From: Aphis gossypii
Taxonomy: Eukaryota; Arthropoda; Insecta; Hemiptera; Aphididae
Reading direction: 5' to 3'
DNA length: 64,000 nucleotides
NCBI RefSeq assembly: GCF_020184175.1
Contig: NC_065530.1
Location: forward strand, 80,391,260 to 80,455,259
Shown here piece by piece: positions 38,009 through 53,600 of this stretch (its first letter is position 1; each line of letters begins with the position of its first letter). The notes under the pieces are model-generated. The model made no database searches and was not told the DNA's origin. It saw nothing but the letters and a program-made list of their open reading frames with translations. The position numbers and the translations under genes were made by a program.

Positions 38009-38420
38009 TTTCTCTAATAACTTGAACAAGTCAAAGAAAAATGTTGCAATACACTAGTCTTCAAAAAGACTTCAAAAAAAGTGAATGACGATAATTATTG
38101 ATTCGATAAATTGGATATGTTATCGGTAAAACGGTGATAAAAGAAACGGGTATTACGATTTTCAATATTTTTTATAAAAACGCTTTAATACAACGCCTAT
38201 AAAAGAGGAACCAACAAAAATGACCACGAGCTGTGGGCAAGTCTTGTGCACCAAGAATTAAGAAAATACGTAAAAGCGATGACAATCAGAACGGTAGAAC
38301 TTGCGGAGGTCGGGCTGTCGGAGAAACGATGATAACCTGTTTTTTTTTAAGGACAGCTAGTGACTATAGTGGGCTAGTGGCTGTTATGTAGTTTGTTCAC
38401 CGATTACGACGTTCACAGTT
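38009..38420 (-). promoter_or_regulatory. 5' UTR and promoter region of TMEM33
   Basis: Less AT-rich than its neighbours and directly upstream of the inferred 5' exon donor at 38008. No core element can be assigned. Confidence 0.4.
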
Positions 38421-41400
38421 TAACCATTTTGGGACGCGTTAAAATTCCCTACGATGACTACGTGTCTCTGAATGATGTCTGTTGTGCTAAAAGTTTACAG
38501 TGACAAATTATAATAATATAGCAATCGGAAATTTGTTCTATGACGAGATGTCATGGCCACACGGGAGTACCGACTACCGGACTACTGGACTTATAAGTTA
38601 TATGTAATCTGCATAGTAGGAAATTGGGTACCTAATACTTCTAAGTGTACAAGTGGTATTACTATTGGAGAAGTTACCCAACTACTTAAAATTTAAAATA
38701 TAATGGAAACATTTTTCTGGGCTTATCTACTTGAAATATTTAAAAAAAATTTTTTTATGGATGATGTAATTGTTATATAAATATTTTGTTTTCAACTATG
38801 TAGGTATTTAAAATTTTAAAATTAAAAAATATTTGAGAATAATTATTATGATACTTGAATATTGTCCCCCCAAAGTTATTCTTATTGTAGCATTGTAGCA
38901 ATTAAAAATATCAAGAAGACACGCGCATGCAATTTTATTATTGTGCACAATTCTATTTACGTTATTGCGTTTTAATTGTTTTAAATCCAAATTGTCTGTC
39001 TATACCTCGTATAGAGATTTAAGACTTGTTTTTTTGTACTGTGCAGAGGAAGCAAGTCTTATTTTACAATTTATTCTTAAAGTGATAATTGATTACCATT
39101 CAAAGAGTTCTTCAAGAATTTCAGGTAAAAAAAAAAATTGTTTAGACAAATTATTTACCTATCAATATTATAAGTACACATTTATTAAGAAAATATTCTT
39201 TATAGGCAAATAATACTTTTTATGGATATCTTTGAAATATTTTTTTATTAAAATAGATGAAAAATAAAATATTTACAATTTGTTTACATAATAATACAAT
39301 GGTTTAATCATTTTACAAGTTTCTACTGTGTGTGACGATGTGTGAAAAGAAGTATCCATTATTGATACTACTTCCAAGTATGAACTCAATTTTCAATGTT
39401 ATTATTTTGTGTATATTTTAGGTAATATTAAAGAGATTACGAGGCCATTTTCGCTTAAGGTCTGTCAGCGTTTTGCAGGCAGACGGCGTGAAATAACACA
39501 CAAACACAAAACCAAGTTAAAAAACACCTAAGCGTAATTAACCATGCTTGCAGTATTCGGTGCGATACTAGTGACTTGACAGTTCATATCTAATACATAT
39601 TTAAACTCCTACAAAAGTTGTTCTTTTATCTGTATGAAAATATTGAAAGTTCTACCTCAGGGATAGCAAATAAGATTTTTACAACGTGCCAATTTATGAC
39701 ATAATCCAAAAAAAAATTTTCAACCGTGCCATAATTATTTTTATTTTTATTTTTTTTTTATTATTTTTTACAGAAAAATACAAATTAAAAATATAAAAGA
39801 AAAATTAATGATTATAATGTAGTCGTTGTGAAATATATATAATTAATATGCGCAATTGATTATTCAATTTATTTTATGTTACTTAAATCTATAAATATAT
39901 ATGGATAAATGAAAGTTTTTCGAGTGACATCGAAAATCTCATGCGTGCCAAACTTAGCACGCGTGCCACTTATTTGCCATCCTTGTCCTACCTAGTCTAT
40001 TGTACTTGAATAGCTATATAATATGTTATATCCAAATACCCGGTATGTTATATTATATGTAATTCGTGCACGGAAAATGTAGGAGGGTCTGAATAGTCTA
40101 TTCGGTATGGTGTTAACGAAGAAAACTGAAGTTAAAAATTATAATTGACACCTTAAACAGTTGACATAAAGAAACGAGGTTTTTTGTGTTAGTGAGAACT
40201 GAGAGGATGTGTTAAATTGTTATTTTTTATGGTTAGTAGTACCATGGTACAACTGTACACTGTAGTACCATTGATTATAGAATTGACTGTTATTACCTAC
40301 ACTTATCTAAACGTTTAAAACGTGCTTTTTACCGTCTCAATCGTTGAAACGTGTTTTTATTCGATCTTTCTTTCTGTTTATTTCTAATGAAACTTAATCA
40401 TTACGTATTACTACATATTTAGTAGATATTTACATTCTTAAAAAAAAAAAAAAAAATGGATGATATAATTCGCAGATCGTTATACGAAAATTTTGTTTTT
40501 ATGGTTCTCCTTAAGGTTAGTACTTAATACATAAAAATTAATTTACTTTGTACTTGAAAATTTTACTGAACGAAATTTATGGAAAAAAATTTAAAATACT
40601 AATAGGTAGGTACAAGGTACTTATATTTATACAAATTATAATCGTTGTCAATATTAAATTATATAAAAAATAGAAATGTATGGTTGCTTAGTAGTATTGC
40701 AGAGTTTAGTTAAAAAATCTTAAAAATCGTACAGCCTACGTCCACAATGTACCTATAGTGTGCATATATAATTTCATCAGACTACAGGCCTTATAAAGGG
40801 TGGATAGGTAGCTTAAAATTTTTTTGTTGCAAGGAAATATTTTTGTGATCAGTAGAAAAAAATTCACTTGTTTCTTATGAATTTTAGTAGCATTAAACAT
40901 TTAATGATATGATGATACCCATTTACATTATAATAATATTGGATGTTCATTATATTTACATAGTATGAAATTACTATATTATAGGTAATCTACTATTATT
41001 AGACTATGATCTATTGGAATTGGATTAATTACTACTATTACTGGGTAGGTATTATTATGAATATCGACTATTCGTCCGTTAGAAAGATAACCATAATCTA
41101 TGTTTTCGTAGAAGTTTATCATCGATATTTTCAATTGCCATTTTGATAATATTCGTGTTTTAAACATATTATATTTTACTGGATAAAAAATTCCTTCTTT
41201 CTACTTAATAAAATAAAGTATATATTTTTTTTATCATACATTCTAAGAATCATAATACCAATATGAGCGTTTAAAATAGTATTGAATAATTAATTATTGT
41301 TTTAACGCTATTATTTTTTAATACTTCCTACATTTGGTATTGATCCAGAATACCTACCCCTTAAAAATCGTTACGTAAGTTCCCAGCACTAAGCATAGAT

Positions 41401-44400
41401 ATCTAATTTTCTTTGAATAGCATTAAATATTTAGTAGGTAGTGACGTGCTCAGTTTTTTAATATAGGAAGGGATAAATAATAATGCTGTGTACAATTATG
41501 TATTTAATGACAATATTTTATTTTATTAGTGTTTCGTAGTAATAGATAAAAATAAAATTAATGTACCTACTTACTGATAAGTATTTTTTAACTATTTTAG
41601 AAATAATAAATTAGATTTTTAAGTTAAGAAGGTTAAATATTATATATTATATATATAATCTATTTGTTTTGGTTTGGTGTAGGTACAAATAACAACTAAT
41701 TTAATGTTTAGATAAAATTATTAATATTATAAAAAAAAATGTTTTTTTACTCCCTTATGGTATTTAAAAGAACACGTTAAATATTCAAATAAATAAATAA
41801 ATTAAAAAAATATAATTCACTTTATTTATTATATAAATTAATAATAATCAAAATAATCAAAATACAAAATACAAAAACAAATTGGTGAGTTTAAATTAAA
41901 AAAAAAAAAATATTTGTATAGTTGCGGTCATCCGATATGATTATGATTGTCTGATAAAACAGGTCCGGAGCTGAGATATATACATATAGTATCTTGTCCG
42001 TGGACAAGATAAGGAATAAAAGATTTCAAATAATATGTGCCATGGTAATCGGTTGTAATCAACAACAATGTAGTTTGTATTAATCACGCTATTGAAAGCT
42101 ATTATAAGATGATATGTAGAAACAATGGCGGAAAAAAGGCCCAATCCGGGGCAAATATTACAAAGGGTCTGCACTCTGCAGTACCATATTATAGCAACAT
42201 TATTTTTTTAAATATATATTTCTTGTTAAATTGCCTCAAATTCAATTAAACTATAATATAACAAATAACTACAAATTTATTAGAATTATTAGATAGGTAA
42301 CTATCTAAAAATTCAAAATATTTATATTGAAATAGGATTTTTAGAAATCAAAAATATGTTAAGTTCAATAAAAAATATGATATTATTAATTGGTATTAAG
42401 GTAGGTATTAGTGTATTACTAGTTAATAGTTTATTCCTAAAGTAAATACACATATGAGTACCTACATAACACATAAATTCTGGAATAATTAGATACGAGA
42501 AATTTATTTTTTCAAACCGATATAAAAAAAAAAAAAACTGGGATAATAAACCATATTAATGATAAGGTGAAAATAGCTCAGTGTGCTTTGTTCATATCGG
42601 TTTGTTTGAAATGTTTGAATGTATTTATTGGTAGAAATATAGAATCATTTCCCGTTCTATTTTTGATGTACATAGTTTAAAAAAAATGTAAAGGTTTGAG
42701 TACAGAGTAGGGCTTATTCTAAGGATTTTTACCTACTGCCTAACCACACTGAAAAGTTAGTTTTATGAAATTTATTTGGATTATAATTTATAATACTTAT
42801 CCCCCCTTCAAATAAATTATATATTGATATTTTTTTAGAGTGGAAAAGAGTGGAGTACTTCAGAGTTCCAATAATGACTAATAAATAATAATCATCAATG
42901 CAAAACATGTTATTGTGGGTACTGATAACAGATGAGAGGTATTTAAAATGCCTATATCTTACTCCTATAATTATTGTACCCAGTTATACGCTAATCGCCT
43001 TAAAAATGCAGAATTTAATGATAAATAAGTTATTTAAATAAAAAAATGTATGGAGTTTATTTTATTGACTTAATTAATACCTTAAAAAAATTCTACACAG
43101 TTTTAAGATTCTCATAATTTTAATACTTTACTATAGTAATTGTGTATGTCGCGGTCGTACCTCAATGTTTATTTTGTTTTATAATTGAAAAATAGGTTTC
43201 TCTTAAAAATCCATTGATAATTTTTAAATGGGTCTATTGTAAATCAATATTATAAGTTAGAGAACCGATATAAAAGCGAGTTGTGTGAATTAGAGAAACT
43301 ATAGAAAATATGAGATGTATTTTGAAAATTGTTCATCAGCGTCTGTTTAAATGATAACAACAATACTGTACCTATTTATCATAAAAACGAGTAATTACTA
43401 ATTACTAATTTACTATTAAATAATTGATTTGATTTCAAATTATGCAATCTATACTACTTGCCTCCCATTCTTATTGTAAACAAAAAGGTTTAATAATATT
43501 TATATATGTATATGAGTTGCCTTCTAAAAATGTTCATACTAATTCTAATGGCTACTATATCAACATTTTTATAGTTACTTTATACATACACAACTAGGTA
43601 GTGACTAGTGAACAGTGAACCACTAGTTCATAAATGTCACTAAATTATACTAAGTAAATAAATAAATAATGTATGTATACATAATATTAATAAACCTATA
43701 TACATATGTATTGTGTTAAAATTATAAAAAAATGAGTTTACATCAACATAATAATTATATTTAATATAATGGTATTTGTAAAGTCTAACTGGGCTTGGAA
43801 AAAAGTGAAAAAATAAAAAATACGGCGTTTATGTATACAGACTTTAATGTACCTTAGTTCACGGACAAATCGGCGTTAGTGTACCTAGTGATACTTGTTT
43901 GTGCATAGTACACAATTATATTTTTATACCTGTAAATTGACAACTAGTCAACGAAAACTGTGAAAACCTGCCAATATAAATGTTGACCTAAAAAATGACG
44001 ACTCATTTACGTAAAATAATTAAATCGTACCTATTCCCAATTGAAAATAATACTGTAAATTGCAGTACTTAATGAAATAAAACGATGGATTTATTTTAAA
44101 GGTTTCAATGAAATACACGTATTATTTAAATCAAGTATAATCTACAAGTTACAGTTTTTGCCGGTGATAATTCTGCAACGTTTTGAGTTAATTATGTATT
44201 TCGATATGCCTATTTTAGTTAAACGTGTGATGTTAACGAACCATAATAGTTGCCGGTGCTTTTAAGTAATTTTATTTCGTGAGAAAAAAATGTTTGAAAA
44301 CTCGACCAAAAAAAGTGATTTCGTTTTAAATTTGTTACTCATTAAAAAATGTAACTATTATTAACTATCATATAAATCAAATAAATTAATTTAATTACAG

Positions 44401-47243
44401 AATTGATTTTATAATATGAGTTTTATGAATCCTAAGTATTTTACATCATAACATAAATTGTGGTTGTATAAACTTCTGCAGTGATGACTTATGAGTAATG
44501 ACTGTAATATTCATAACTGATTACTGTTTAGAATGATTGCTGATTACTATGTTCGTTTATAATGTGAATATTGTGAACCATACATTAAGGTTTTTATAAA
44601 CTCTATATAGACTACACGTCCAAACGACACTTATAAGTCATAAACTCATAATAACGATAACATGAGTCGTAGTTACGAAATTGTTAAAATTAGACTAATA
44701 CTTAATACTTAATAGCTTGCTTTCTAATTAATGGTTAATTATCAATTTTTTTTATTGATCACCACTTAAAAACACTCAATATTCTATTATTGTAAAGTAA
44801 TCATCGGCGATAGACAATCTATCGTGAAATAATGTTAATAATAAATTATAATAGTAAGATAGCTGGTTATAAAGACATGTAATAATATTTTTCCGTCAAT
44901 TATTATTCGACTAAGGTTTTTCTAATTATTTCAATATAATATATAGGTACATACCTAGATACTCGTTTTGAGCGAACAGTACTAAATACATTTTATAGCA
45001 TTAATTCAATTTTAAGAAAAAAATTAGGTTAAATAAGTTGATTATTAATAATTTATTAAATTAATATAACTAAATAACTAGGAACACAATCAGAATGAAA
45101 AAAAATACAGTATAGTACGTTTTATCTTTTGGTTTATTGTATATTAAAAACACGATTCAATATTACAATAGATTTAAAGTTAAAATGCAGTCCAAAGGTA
45201 TAAATTCGTTCACATATAGATATTAATAATAATAATAATTATAATAATAATAATAATAAATATATTATTAAATTAATAATCCTAAGTCATAATCACAGTA
45301 GATAAACAATTAATAAAGAAACGTTTTGAGAATATAAGTTAATGTTCGAAAAAAAAATTCAAACATTTATACCATGTACTCTTAACATGTAATAATTCAA
45401 GTAAAATGTTTAAACTATACATTCAGCTAAATAATTAATTGTTGTTTTTTATCACCTCGAAGGTCTAATACATCCTGTATCTACTATAGCTATATTCTTA
45501 CATTTATATATTTATAATTAATATAATATCATAATAATTATTAGTCACAGTATATATTTATATCTTACACCTAGTAACAACTATAAATTAATGGCAGTAT
45601 AAGTCTGAATCAAAGAGCCCGGTATTCAATTCACAATAACATCACTCAAACTATGTTATAGGCACAAAATATGTAAAACGATCAAATTTGTTTTGCATAT
45701 TTTTTTGTACGTTACTATTAAGATAATGACTGTCACTATAAGAATAAAATGAATATTTATATAGCTGGAAGACAGATATAAAATTAAAATGATTATTAAA
45801 ATGTTTAACATGTAGATTATGGATATTATTAATATGATTTAGGCCGTTTTATTGACAATAAAAATATAACGATAATAACAATAAATTAATAACACCGTTG
45901 TTCTCAGTCATTTGTCAAAGAATTAAATTATAAATAATTAAATTCATTTTTAGTGTTTAGTAAGTGCAATTAAACTTTGACAATATTAATTAAGTACCTA
46001 ATTAAATTTATTTGTATGTGTATACAATGTTGATTGTTATAAGAAATTAATTTCATAGAAAGTGGTGCTGGCGTAGTAAATTTTAAAAATATGGTGTTTG
46101 TAATGTTTACTTTATATTTTATTTTAAATTAAATCATAATAAGTGTATAACATATAAGATACCTAATAAATATTAGATACGTACAAAGAAATGTCGAACA
46201 TTTGTTGTGTATAATAATATACTCAACTTTTTTTGACAATTAGATGAAAAAATAGAAACGTTATTGAATTAAATTAAAAGCATTTTATAATTGTTATGAA
46301 TTATTTGGAAATATTTTGATTTAATATAAATAAATTTACGTTTAGTACAAATGTTTTATTCGTATTATTTTGTTTTCTGTCATACTTTGATTTATGATAT
46401 GATCTTATATATTATTAGGTACTATATAATAATTTACATATTGAAACAATATCAGCATTATTATTTTTATATTTGTGTGCAATGACTTGATAATGTACTT
46501 TAAAATTGAGACAAATTTAAAACAGGCACTTGTTTTAATTTCAAATTTTTCTAATTAATTAATGGTAAAAAAGTGTTTATAATAGGTACATAGTAAATTT
46601 GTTTAATGTTTGTTTATACCTACACTTATAAGTTATTTTATAAACTATGCGTCATATTAAATTGTATTAGTAAAAATACAAAAAATATAACATCATTGTC
46701 TATTTGTTAGGTTTTACATCCAGAATTAACTACAGAGGCGGAACATTGATTATTTTAAGAGTGAGCCATAATGGACAATAAACTCAAAAACTCAAGATTA
46801 ATTAAAACAAATAGAAATTTTACAGCAAATGACAACGACACATAATCAATTGGTGGAGTGAATATGATATCTTCATATCCTCCGAAAATGGTCAAGTATA
46901 GACTACCAATATAACTATAGTTATGGTTAAGCAATAGTAACTTAGAAAAATGACTTTAAATTTATCTGTAATATAGGTTCGAATAAACATTTTATTTGTA
47001 CATTGTATATTCAACTTTTAACATGGAAACTAGACATAATATCTATTTAAATAAAGCTAAGCAGCTTATGTAACGTAGTTATATAGGTATATTATAGTTG
47101 GATATCAAAAACGAATTATTATAATATATTATATGTAAATAATGAGCTAAAAACACCACAACATCAAATGAAAAATGTATCTTCGTATAATTCGAAAACA
47201 ATATATATGAAATATTATTTATATTATATATGTGAATAGATCA
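38421..47243. other. Long AT-rich intergenic region
   Basis: About 8.8 kb without recognisable coding exons. It holds one clear hAT-like MITE (39658-39985), A-runs, and ATA/TAA trinucleotide tracts near 45225-45260. CAGAGGCGGA at about 46732 and GCGCCGAGGCAAAAT at about 47309 resemble ends of old short transposable elements, but no partners were found. Confidence 0.5.
39658..39985. mobile_element. 328-bp hAT-like MITE with 8-bp target duplication
   Basis: It starts CAGGGATAGCAAATAAG and ends ACTTATTTGCCATCCTTG, an imperfect terminal inverted repeat. Flanks TTCTACCT and TCCTACCT agree at 7 of 8 bases, the duplication size of hAT transposons. The interior has repeated GTGCCA motifs shared with the copy at 26530-26775. 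No transposase is encoded. Confidence 0.8.
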
Positions 47244-47616
47244 TTTATTCATTACATCTTATATAAATGTAATGTATACCCATCACTACATCAGTTACAC
47301 ATAAAAGTGCGCCGAGGCAAAATATTTTTTCACCCCTAAAGGTTAAAATAATAGAAATTATACTCTTTGTCACTAAAATAGTGTTGTAAGTCTCGAAAAA
47401 ATGTTTATGCCCTGAAGAAATTGAGACAGTTATCTCTTCAATAGCTACACCACTAACAATATCTACAATAATATTGAAAAATTATTATTTGACTCACATG
47501 TCCTAAAGTCGAATAGGTTTGATACTTTGATGTTTGAATACCCACCTATACGGTTTTGAAATTATTTTAAAAATCATAGTCTTGAAATATTTTCTTTTCC
47601 AACAGATCATTATTTT

Positions 47617-50600
47617 TTAAATAGTCCACACCTGTACCTTTTCAGCGACAACGCACCAATTTGATTGGTCATAATACGAAGAAATAATGTGTAAATTATC
47701 GGCATGTTTCTCGATCAGCTGGTCGAGTTCACCTTCCCTAAACACATGGTAGTACCTGTGGAATGTTATAGATCCGCCACCGTGTTCAGATAGAGATTCT
47801 TGTGAGGTGGATAAGCTACACGTGTCGTCACTCTTGGACATTTCTGGAATCTCAACAGCTGCGTGCTGGCGGACTAGGACGGCGGCCCGCCTAGGATCTG
47901 TTTCTTCTGACGATGATCGGCCATCGCATCGTGCCTGTCTCCGATCGGCGAACCTTGTATCCTTACTACAGTCACTCCACGATGTCAGAGAAGTCGTACT
48001 CTGTGTAGTGGTATGCGTATCTGCAGTGTCATTAGATTCAAGTGAGTTACCAGGTCGAAGAAGCGATACCTGGCTGCTGGAAACCGTGTCGCGCCTTGAG
48101 TCACACTCCAGCTCCAGGGATGCGTGTCGGTCTTCGGCTGACTCTACTGACTTACGATAGAGCCGAGACCGGAATCCCTCCCGGCTCCGCAGGACCTTAT
48201 CCACAGAGTCTTGCGTTTCAACAGAAATGCTGGGCCGGCGAGGTGCCTCGGATCCAGCCAGTATTTCGATCCGGTGGTAGTCCAGTGATTCGTCTTCTAG
48301 CTGTCCGTCGGAAGATGACGGGTCCGACAATATTTCATCAGGTCGCATTAGCTGATGGAAATATTGCATCAGCTCAACTTTTTCAGGTTTGTCTGCTACA
48401 TCGTCGAGTGCCTTATTTGGGTCTTCTGCTGATTCCATGCCTATTGCTGCCCGCAATTCTTTGTTTAATCTTTTATTTTCAACATAAAAAATCGTTAGCG
48501 TCTCAATCAATAACTTTGATATTATATAAAATAGTAGAAAATCATAAAAACTTACCTTTCAGCAAAGTCAACGAGATGCTTTTGACATTCCTCGTCCCAT
48601 GTTTCTGGCAAATCTGAAAGCTCATCCTTGGAACACTTACTGGCCCTTTTATGTTTTGGTATTGAACCAAGACTTGGACTGTTGCGAACTGCCGTCCCTT
48701 TGTTAGGATGTTCTTGCAGGCTCCATCGGTTAGTAGGATTAGGTTGATCTTCTTTGAGGTCACGGTCTTCATTTGAACTAGGTCCTTCTGTTAGGCTATG
48801 ATCAGCTTTTGGACTGAGATCTTCTTTTGGACCGGGATCTTCTTTCGGGCTGGGATCTTCTTTCGGGTTGGGATCTTCTTTCGGAACGGAGTCTACTTTT
48901 AAATTGGGATATTTTTTCGGGCTAGGATCTTTTTTCGAGCTAGGATCTTCTTTTGGGCTAGGCTCTTCTTTCGAGCTATCATCTTCTTTAGGGCTAAGAT
49001 CTTCTTTATTGTTCGAATCTTTTTTAATTACGGCAGATTCTGAAGAACATTCTTCTAAATTAATATATTCCGTTGGGAATTCATCCTCAGGTCTTGCAAG
49101 TGTTTTTACATTGAAAGGTTCATCAAATTCGATATCTACAAAAATGTCTTAGGTTATGTACTGAAGTATAATATTTATAATATTTTTTTTTATTAATTTA
49201 ATATATTAAATTTCTCACATTAGAATACATCACGGAGAAAAATCATATGATAGAAACTGTATTAAAAAAGATTTGATAGGAAAAGACGCCAAGAAAAGTT
49301 ATGGCTTAGACACGACGGTAATTGCTAAGTAAAATATTTTAAAATCAGAATAATAGAAGAAGAAAAAACGTAGAAAAAGAAGTATATGAGGGCTATATTT
49401 ATTTACAGGTTTGTTGTTGATAGTTTCAAAAATGAGTATAAAATAAAAATTGTTTTTAATGTACATTAATTACCTGTAATTTTGTGTTCATCTTCCACCA
49501 CTACACTTATAACACTGCTAACAGAATCCGAGGACGAGGATTCAGCATCACTATCCATATCGTCTATTTCTGGATGAAATGTTTCTTCTACTGTTTTAAT
49601 GAAGTGTCTTCCCCGTAAACCAGAAAAAGTTCGATCTGCTTTTGGAAGACGATTACGTCCAGTTACTAAAAATAACAATTTTTTTTATAACTTATGTATG
49701 ACAAAGATGTATTTGATAAGAATATACCTGGTTTAGTATTTAAAAGAAGATCTTGAATTTGTTTAAGCTTTTCTGCACTAATTCTTTCTTTAGGCCGTGC
49801 ATTTTGATCTCCACCTTCACAAACATGATCTCTACGTTCTAATTCTTGATCTTTTTCTTGTTCTCTTTTAAGCTTCATTTCTATAGCTGTTTTCACGGGT
49901 GATAATTTGATGGGTTTCAAATTATCATCGATTTGTTGTTCTGTCGATAAATTTAACTGATACGGTTCATTTCCATTCTGAGAGTTGAATCTAGCAGGTA
50001 ATTTAAAATGAGATGGATGAATAGGCGCTGTTTTTGGCGTGTTTGGATGTGAAGATGACCTGTATTGACTCTGAGATTTAGCAGTGGGCGTACATGGAGC
50101 TGTTCGTGCTTGTTGTTCGACTAATGGTGGCGAACATGTTTTGTCAGATCCACCAGTCGCATTTACAAATATAACAGATGCTAAACTACTCAGACTATCC
50201 TCAGAATCAACACTAGCATCACTCTGTAGACTGTCTTTTGACGAATCTTCTGAAGAACCATCTTCACGGGAACTTCTGCGTCCGTCACAACATGTTGTAG
50301 TTACCAATGCGGGAACTGGCATTTCTATTTTTTTTTCATCACTAACCTTTTCTTCACAACCTTCCTTATATCCTAACATTCTACTAAGTCCACTTTTAAT
50401 GTTGTCAGATACCTGACTGGATGGATTTTTAAATGTTTTTGTGAATCCTGTTTTGAGCAATTGTATTGTATCTTTAATGGATTCCAATGTACGCGTGCTA
50501 TACATAAGCTCTTCATTTAACGATGCTTGCCTCTGAATGTTCTTTTGTACGATTTCTTTTTCTTTGAGTCTTTCTACTGACATAAGTTCTTCATTCATGG

Positions 50601-53600
50601 ATCTTTGTTTAATTTCATTACTTTTATACCTATATCTTTTTGAACCACTACAAACATCAAATTGAGGTAACTTATTAACCAAATCTTTCATGTCAGTAGC
50701 TTTATCTCTATCTTCTTCTGCATCCTCATCACATAATGATTGTTTTTGTTTTACTAATTTAGGCTTTGAATGTGTTAGAGGCATTGATTTCTCCAATTCC
50801 GGTATACTTGACCTCGATCGTACCATCCGTTTTTCCGTAGTGTTTTTGATGTCGCTCAAACTTTTAGATTTATGCGTAGGTGTTCGATTGAAAATCGGCA
50901 TTGAGTCTGGTGAATCTTCCATTCGTCTAAGTTCTATAGGAACATTAAGTACGTCTTCGTTGCAAGTCTCACATCCTTCGGGATCCGAACGCAGCACTGA
51001 TGGTAATTCAGTACCATAAAGTGATGTCCAAGAACTAACAAACCAAGGTTTTGATGATACTTTACCTCGCTTAGTTGAACCGGCAAGCTTCTGTAACAAA
51101 GCGAGTCCATGTTAAACGCATACATGATATTTTAAAATCACCTTAATAACAATTAACCTGTATCGCTTTCCGAACAAAACTATAACAAGTTTCGGTTCCT
51201 GGACTTGATAAACTAGAACTACTCGGAGAACTCGTTATTCCTTTTCTCCAATTTGATTGTTCCTTACGCTTATTTTTTCTCTCGCAACACATTTTAGTAC
51301 TCCTATGTATTAATAATATTTAAATCTATTATGTTCCAATTTAAATATATACAATATTAATAATTAAATACTAACGTTGTTGAATCAGAATTAGATTTTT
51401 TTCTCGTGCTTATGTATTCTTCATCAGATGTGGTTGTGGTTGTAGAAAATTCTGTCGATTCACTTCCGAAATTTCTACAGGGCTTATGCCAGGGCATTAG
51501 AACATCTTGAGATTCAAACTAAGAAAACCAATTATTATTTTTTGCAATAATCTAAATTTACAAGATTAATTTTTAATACATTTTTATGGCGTCGTTCCAT
51601 TGCCCATACTGTAATTATTATACGACCACCAATTCTAAGTACCCTGGCTAGTTCTCGTAAAGCACACACACGTCTTTCTGTTGATGAAAAATGATGAATG
51701 ACAGCTATTGATAATACCGCATCTAAACTACAGTCTTTGAATGGCAAGGTTAGATTGTCACACACCAAAACCTAAATTTCAATTATTTAACAATTTAGTA
51801 TTTAATATTCATTATTTCTAAATAAAATGATATACTACTATGACACAACACATTTTTTTTTTATGTAGATAAGAAGTGTAAAAGTAAAATATTTACTTCG
51901 CTGTCTCGACTTCTAGCTATTTCAGTTAACCTCAAGCAACGATCAACGCCTACTTTGAACACATGCGGGTTGGTTGATAAATATTTTCCTGTACCACAAC
52001 CTAAAATTTAAAACAATTTATTTTATAACTTAATTATTAGTTTGATATTAATAAATTGATTGAATTGTCTTTTAAATAAAATTAATAATTAATTTTAAAG
52101 TAATACTAATAAAGTAATTTATAATTTTAGATTATAAATTGATTCACGGTGCTATTCATTATATGAATTTTTAGAATAGGTCTGCAAAAAATATACTAAT
52201 ATTAAAATATTGAAGAAACCTAGATAGTTGCGCCTTATTGAGACCAGGGGAAAAGGCGTCCAGTTTAAAAAATACTGTCCAGGAACTTTTTTTTGTCATA
52301 CATATATAAACAGTGCTGTAGTCGTAAAAAAACAGAGAGTATACTATATACTATATAAGTTATAACCAATCGCCATTAGGTGTTTTGGTATACAATGTAC
52401 ATATAAAAAACACTGTATTGTAAACAAATTAAAACAAAAACAAAACTTTTTTTAATTAAATACTTTTTACTAATTATTGTATTTATTGTAATTATTATAT
52501 AATTATATAATAGAAGATATACGGTGTTTATTCGTAATGATCAGAAGATATACGGCGTATACCATACCGAATATACCCTCCACTATAGCACTGCATATAA
52601 ATTGTATGAAAATATGATATCAACCACTTTATACATAAAGTAGAAAAAATACTATAGGAAAACAAGTTGATTTTATTTGTTGGGGATTCATGGCATGGTA
52701 AAATTTTAAATTTGACATAATTATACAAAAACTGTTTCAATACAAATAAAATAAAAAAAGTAAATCCGCTACTTAAGATGTAGTTAATCATAACATAAAT
52801 ACATAATGAATTCAAAATTGTATAAAATTTCAAAATATCGTAGATATATAATCATTTTAGGAGTATAACAATCAATGATTTTTTTGACACTTCATTGAAC
52901 ACCCAGCTGATGTATAAAATCAAAAAAAGAATTATGATAAGGCAATGTTTTAGCTCCTATAATATTAAAAAAAATATGTCAACCATCAGCAGGAATCTAA
53001 TGACCGAAATATAAGACATTTTAAGAACTCTAATTACTCTGCCATCGGCACACAAGAAAATAAATTCGAAAAAGTAGAGTCTAAACTTAAGGCCTGGTCA
53101 ATAAGATAGAAGATAACTACAGAAATAACTAGCAATCAACTCAACAAAAACTGGAGCATGAACATTTCTCTTAAAAAAACAGTTAAGTCGAGTGAAAATT
53201 AATGGACGATGGGATTGAACTTAAACACAATCAAAATCCAAAATATTAAAATGTTAATTTAAATAAACTTCTTACGTGTAAGGAACATTGAACAAAAAAC
53301 AAAGTTCAAATTAAATATAATGAACAATTTGCTAAGGAAATTTTCAGAATTAGAATAAACTGTAAAATATACTGAAAGAACAACTGCGCTATCCTGTCTA
53401 TCTTTATGCTTTTCTATGGTGGAATATGCGAGTGTATTATTATTATTATTCGCTCAGTTTTTGTTACCGAACTTGACATAATATTAAATGAAATTTCAAA
53501 TTTGTGAAGAAATTACAGATGCTCAGAAAACATCGCAATCGAAAAATCATAAATACTACTCAGTAGTTCTAGCTAACTTTAAACGATTAGTGAAGGCAGA

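Noticed and set aside
48868..49152. Gly/Ser/Leu/Phe repeat protein on the plus strand
   Set aside because: It is the mirror of the TRMT9B PKEDPS repeat array; the minus strand has conserved splice phases.
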